This document shows positions 6,105 to 6,920 of a DNA stretch of 6,920 nucleotides, piece after piece (within the stretch, counting starts at the first letter, position 1; each line of letters opens with the position of its first letter). The translations under genes and the position numbers were made by a program. The notes under the pieces were generated by a model. That model ran no database searches. It was not told the DNA's origin and saw only the letters and a program-made list of their open reading frames with translations. The stretch spans positions 1 through 6,920 of the forward strand of contig JAHIMW010000061.1 in assembly GCA_018896355.1 (NCBI GenBank), written 5' to 3'. This DNA comes from Pseudomonadota bacterium. GTDB lineage: Bacteria; Desulfobacterota; Syntrophia; Syntrophales; UBA5619.

Positions 6105-6398
6105 ATGAGCGTACTTATTCATTTGTCCATGTTCCCCACCGACAAGGGGACGAGCGTCAGCCCCTATGTCGCAAAATCATTGAGAATCATCCGGGAGAGC
6201 GGCCTCCCTTACAAGCTGGGCCCGATGAGCACGGCCGTCGAAGGGGAGTGGGAGGAGGTCATGGGGGTGGTGGATCGCTGCTTCAGGGAGCTCCGGAAGG
6301 AGAGCGGCCGGATCTACATGACGGTCCAGGCCGACTACCGCGAGGGGGCGGTAAACCGGATTGAGGGGAAGATAAAATCGGTGGAAGAAAAGCTTTAA
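6105..6398 (+). CDS. MTH1187/YkoF-type thiamine-binding family protein
   Basis: This 97-residue protein closely fits the MTH1187 family (Pfam Thiamine_BP), small cytoplasmic ferredoxin-like-fold proteins that assemble into oligomers and are thought to bind thiamine or a related pyrimidine. Family features seen are an N-terminal beta strand (SVLIHLSMFPTDKGTSVSPYV, with the FPTDKGTSVS turn at 10-19), SGLPYKLGPMSTAVEGEWEEV (32-52, with the LGPM-T--EGEW signature) and the C-terminal RIEGKIKSVEEKL (85-97). The length is normal, so the gene is complete. AGGAGG at 6095-6100 lies 4 bases before the ATG. No thiamine transport or biosynthesis gene is adjacent, so the ligand and physiological role cannot be read from context. 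It may be read through from the cyclase, but the large palindrome lies between them. Confidence 0.88.
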   Translation: MSVLIHLSMFPTDKGTSVSPYVAKSLRIIRESGLPYKLGPMSTAVEGEWEEVMGVVDRCFRELRKESGRIYMTVQADYREGAVNRIEGKIKSVEEKL

Positions 6399-6472
6399 GT
6401 GTTCATCCGGTTCTCGCGGATTTTCTGATTTGAAAATGAAGTTACGGATCAAAATGGAGTAAGTGCAATCGC

Positions 6473-6920
6473 TTATTTGATCTTCGTCCAATAGTCCGCC
6501 AACAACTCGGCTTGGTCCAAGACCTTTGTCACGGAAACCGTATATTCACCCGTCGCCGGATCATCAGGCGGATATTTGTATTTGCGTAATATTCGTTTGA
6601 CCAGCACGCGCAGTTGTGCTTGCACGCTTTCTTTGAGTTGCCAGTCAATCGAGGTGTTCTGGCGCACTTTCTCCACCAGTTCGTGGGCAATTTGTTTGAG
6701 GGTCTGGTCGCCCAGCACCGCTTCGGCGGTTGGGTTGTCGGCCAGGGCATCAAAAAATGCCAGTTCGTCGGGGCGCATATTCATCTTTTCGCCGCGCTGG
6801 TCGGCGGCGCGGATATCCTTAGCCAATTGAATGAGTTCTTCAATCAGCCGCGCCGAGTCAATCAACCCGTTCTGGTAACGCTTGACGGCTTCGGCCAGCA
6901 TTTCGGAGAATTTCTTGCCC
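6473..6920 (-). CDS. Type I restriction endonuclease HsdR, C-terminal part (5' end off window)
   Basis: The minus-strand frame is open from the right edge to a TAA at 6473-6475, giving the last 148 or so residues. It matches the C-terminal helical region of type I restriction subunit R (HsdR, DUF3387-like), which contacts the methyltransferase core. Diagnostic stretches are the KKFSEMLAEAVKRYQN helix at the edge, RPDELAFFDALADN in the middle, and DWQLKESVQAQLRVLVKRIL followed by RKYKYPPD near the end. The nuclease and helicase motor domains would lie beyond the window, since HsdR proteins are usually about 1000 residues. A Met at 6899-6901 is internal, because upstream codons continue the family pattern. 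Base composition is less GC-rich than the cyclase operon and the gene converges on its neighbour, consistent with an acquired restriction module. Intactness cannot be judged. Confidence 0.88.
   Translation of the reverse strand, partial: GKKFSEMLAEAVKRYQNGLIDSARLIEELIQLAKDIRAADQRGEKMNMRPDELAFFDALADNPTAEAVLGDQTLKQIAHELVEKVRQNTSIDWQLKESVQAQLRVLVKRILRKYKYPPDDPATGEYTVSVTKVLDQAELLADYWTKIK

Noticed and set aside
6053..6364. Plus-strand frame of 103 codons starting inside the palindrome
   Set aside because: It overlaps the well-supported thiamine-binding-family gene in another frame, and its start lies in the repeat arm.
6420..6437. ATTTTC/GAAAAT inverted repeat between the convergent genes as a terminator
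   Set aside because: The stem is only 6 bp, AT-rich, with a 6-base loop and no T-run on either strand. It is within chance expectation.
1..6920. CRISPR array, tRNA, rRNA or integrase/attachment site
   Set aside because: No regularly spaced short repeats, no tRNA- or rRNA-like segments and no recombinase gene were seen on either strand.

Overview
This 6.9 kb window comes from a bacterial chromosome, GC-rich across most of its length. The gene set suggests an anaerobic, Desulfobacterota/Syntrophales-like bacterium or a metagenomic relative: a short-chain fatty acid carrier, a CcdA/TlpA thiol-redox pair, a GAF-GAF-PAS class III adenylate cyclase, an MTH1187-type thiamine-binding protein and a long REP-like palindrome. 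This placement is inferred from gene types only; there is no rRNA or other marker in the window.

Layout. Positions 1-437 hold no convincing gene. The last 120 bases of that stretch carry four consecutive inverted repeats just ahead of an AtoE-family short-chain fatty acid transporter (438-1862), which ends at a strong hairpin (1867-1899). A 275-base gap then holds a plausible sigma70 promoter whose spacer is almost filled by a perfect inverted repeat. After it come four closely spaced plus-strand genes that look like one operon: a CcdA/DsbD-type membrane electron carrier (2138-2851), an exported TlpA/ResA-like thioredoxin (2862-3392), a small coiled-coil protein built of 36-residue repeats (3407-3718), and a 760-residue GAF-GAF-PAS-cyclase protein (3748-6030). 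A 57-base, nearly perfect palindrome (6033-6089) separates the cyclase from a small thiamine-binding-type gene (6105-6398). On the minus strand, converging with that gene, lies the C-terminal end of a type I restriction HsdR subunit (6473-6920), which runs off the right edge.

How the genes may work together. CcdA and the TlpA-like protein form a familiar pair: cytoplasmic reducing power is passed through the membrane by CcdA to the CxxC of the exported thioredoxin. The adenylate cyclase keeps all the residues needed to make cAMP and carries two tandem small-molecule sensor domains. The small repeat protein between the redox pair and the cyclase has no obvious relatives that I recognise. Its position makes a partner role with the cyclase possible but unproven. 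The most unusual items are this repeat protein, the REP-like palindrome, the hairpin-dense leader of the transporter and the extra CxxC at the end of the thioredoxin.
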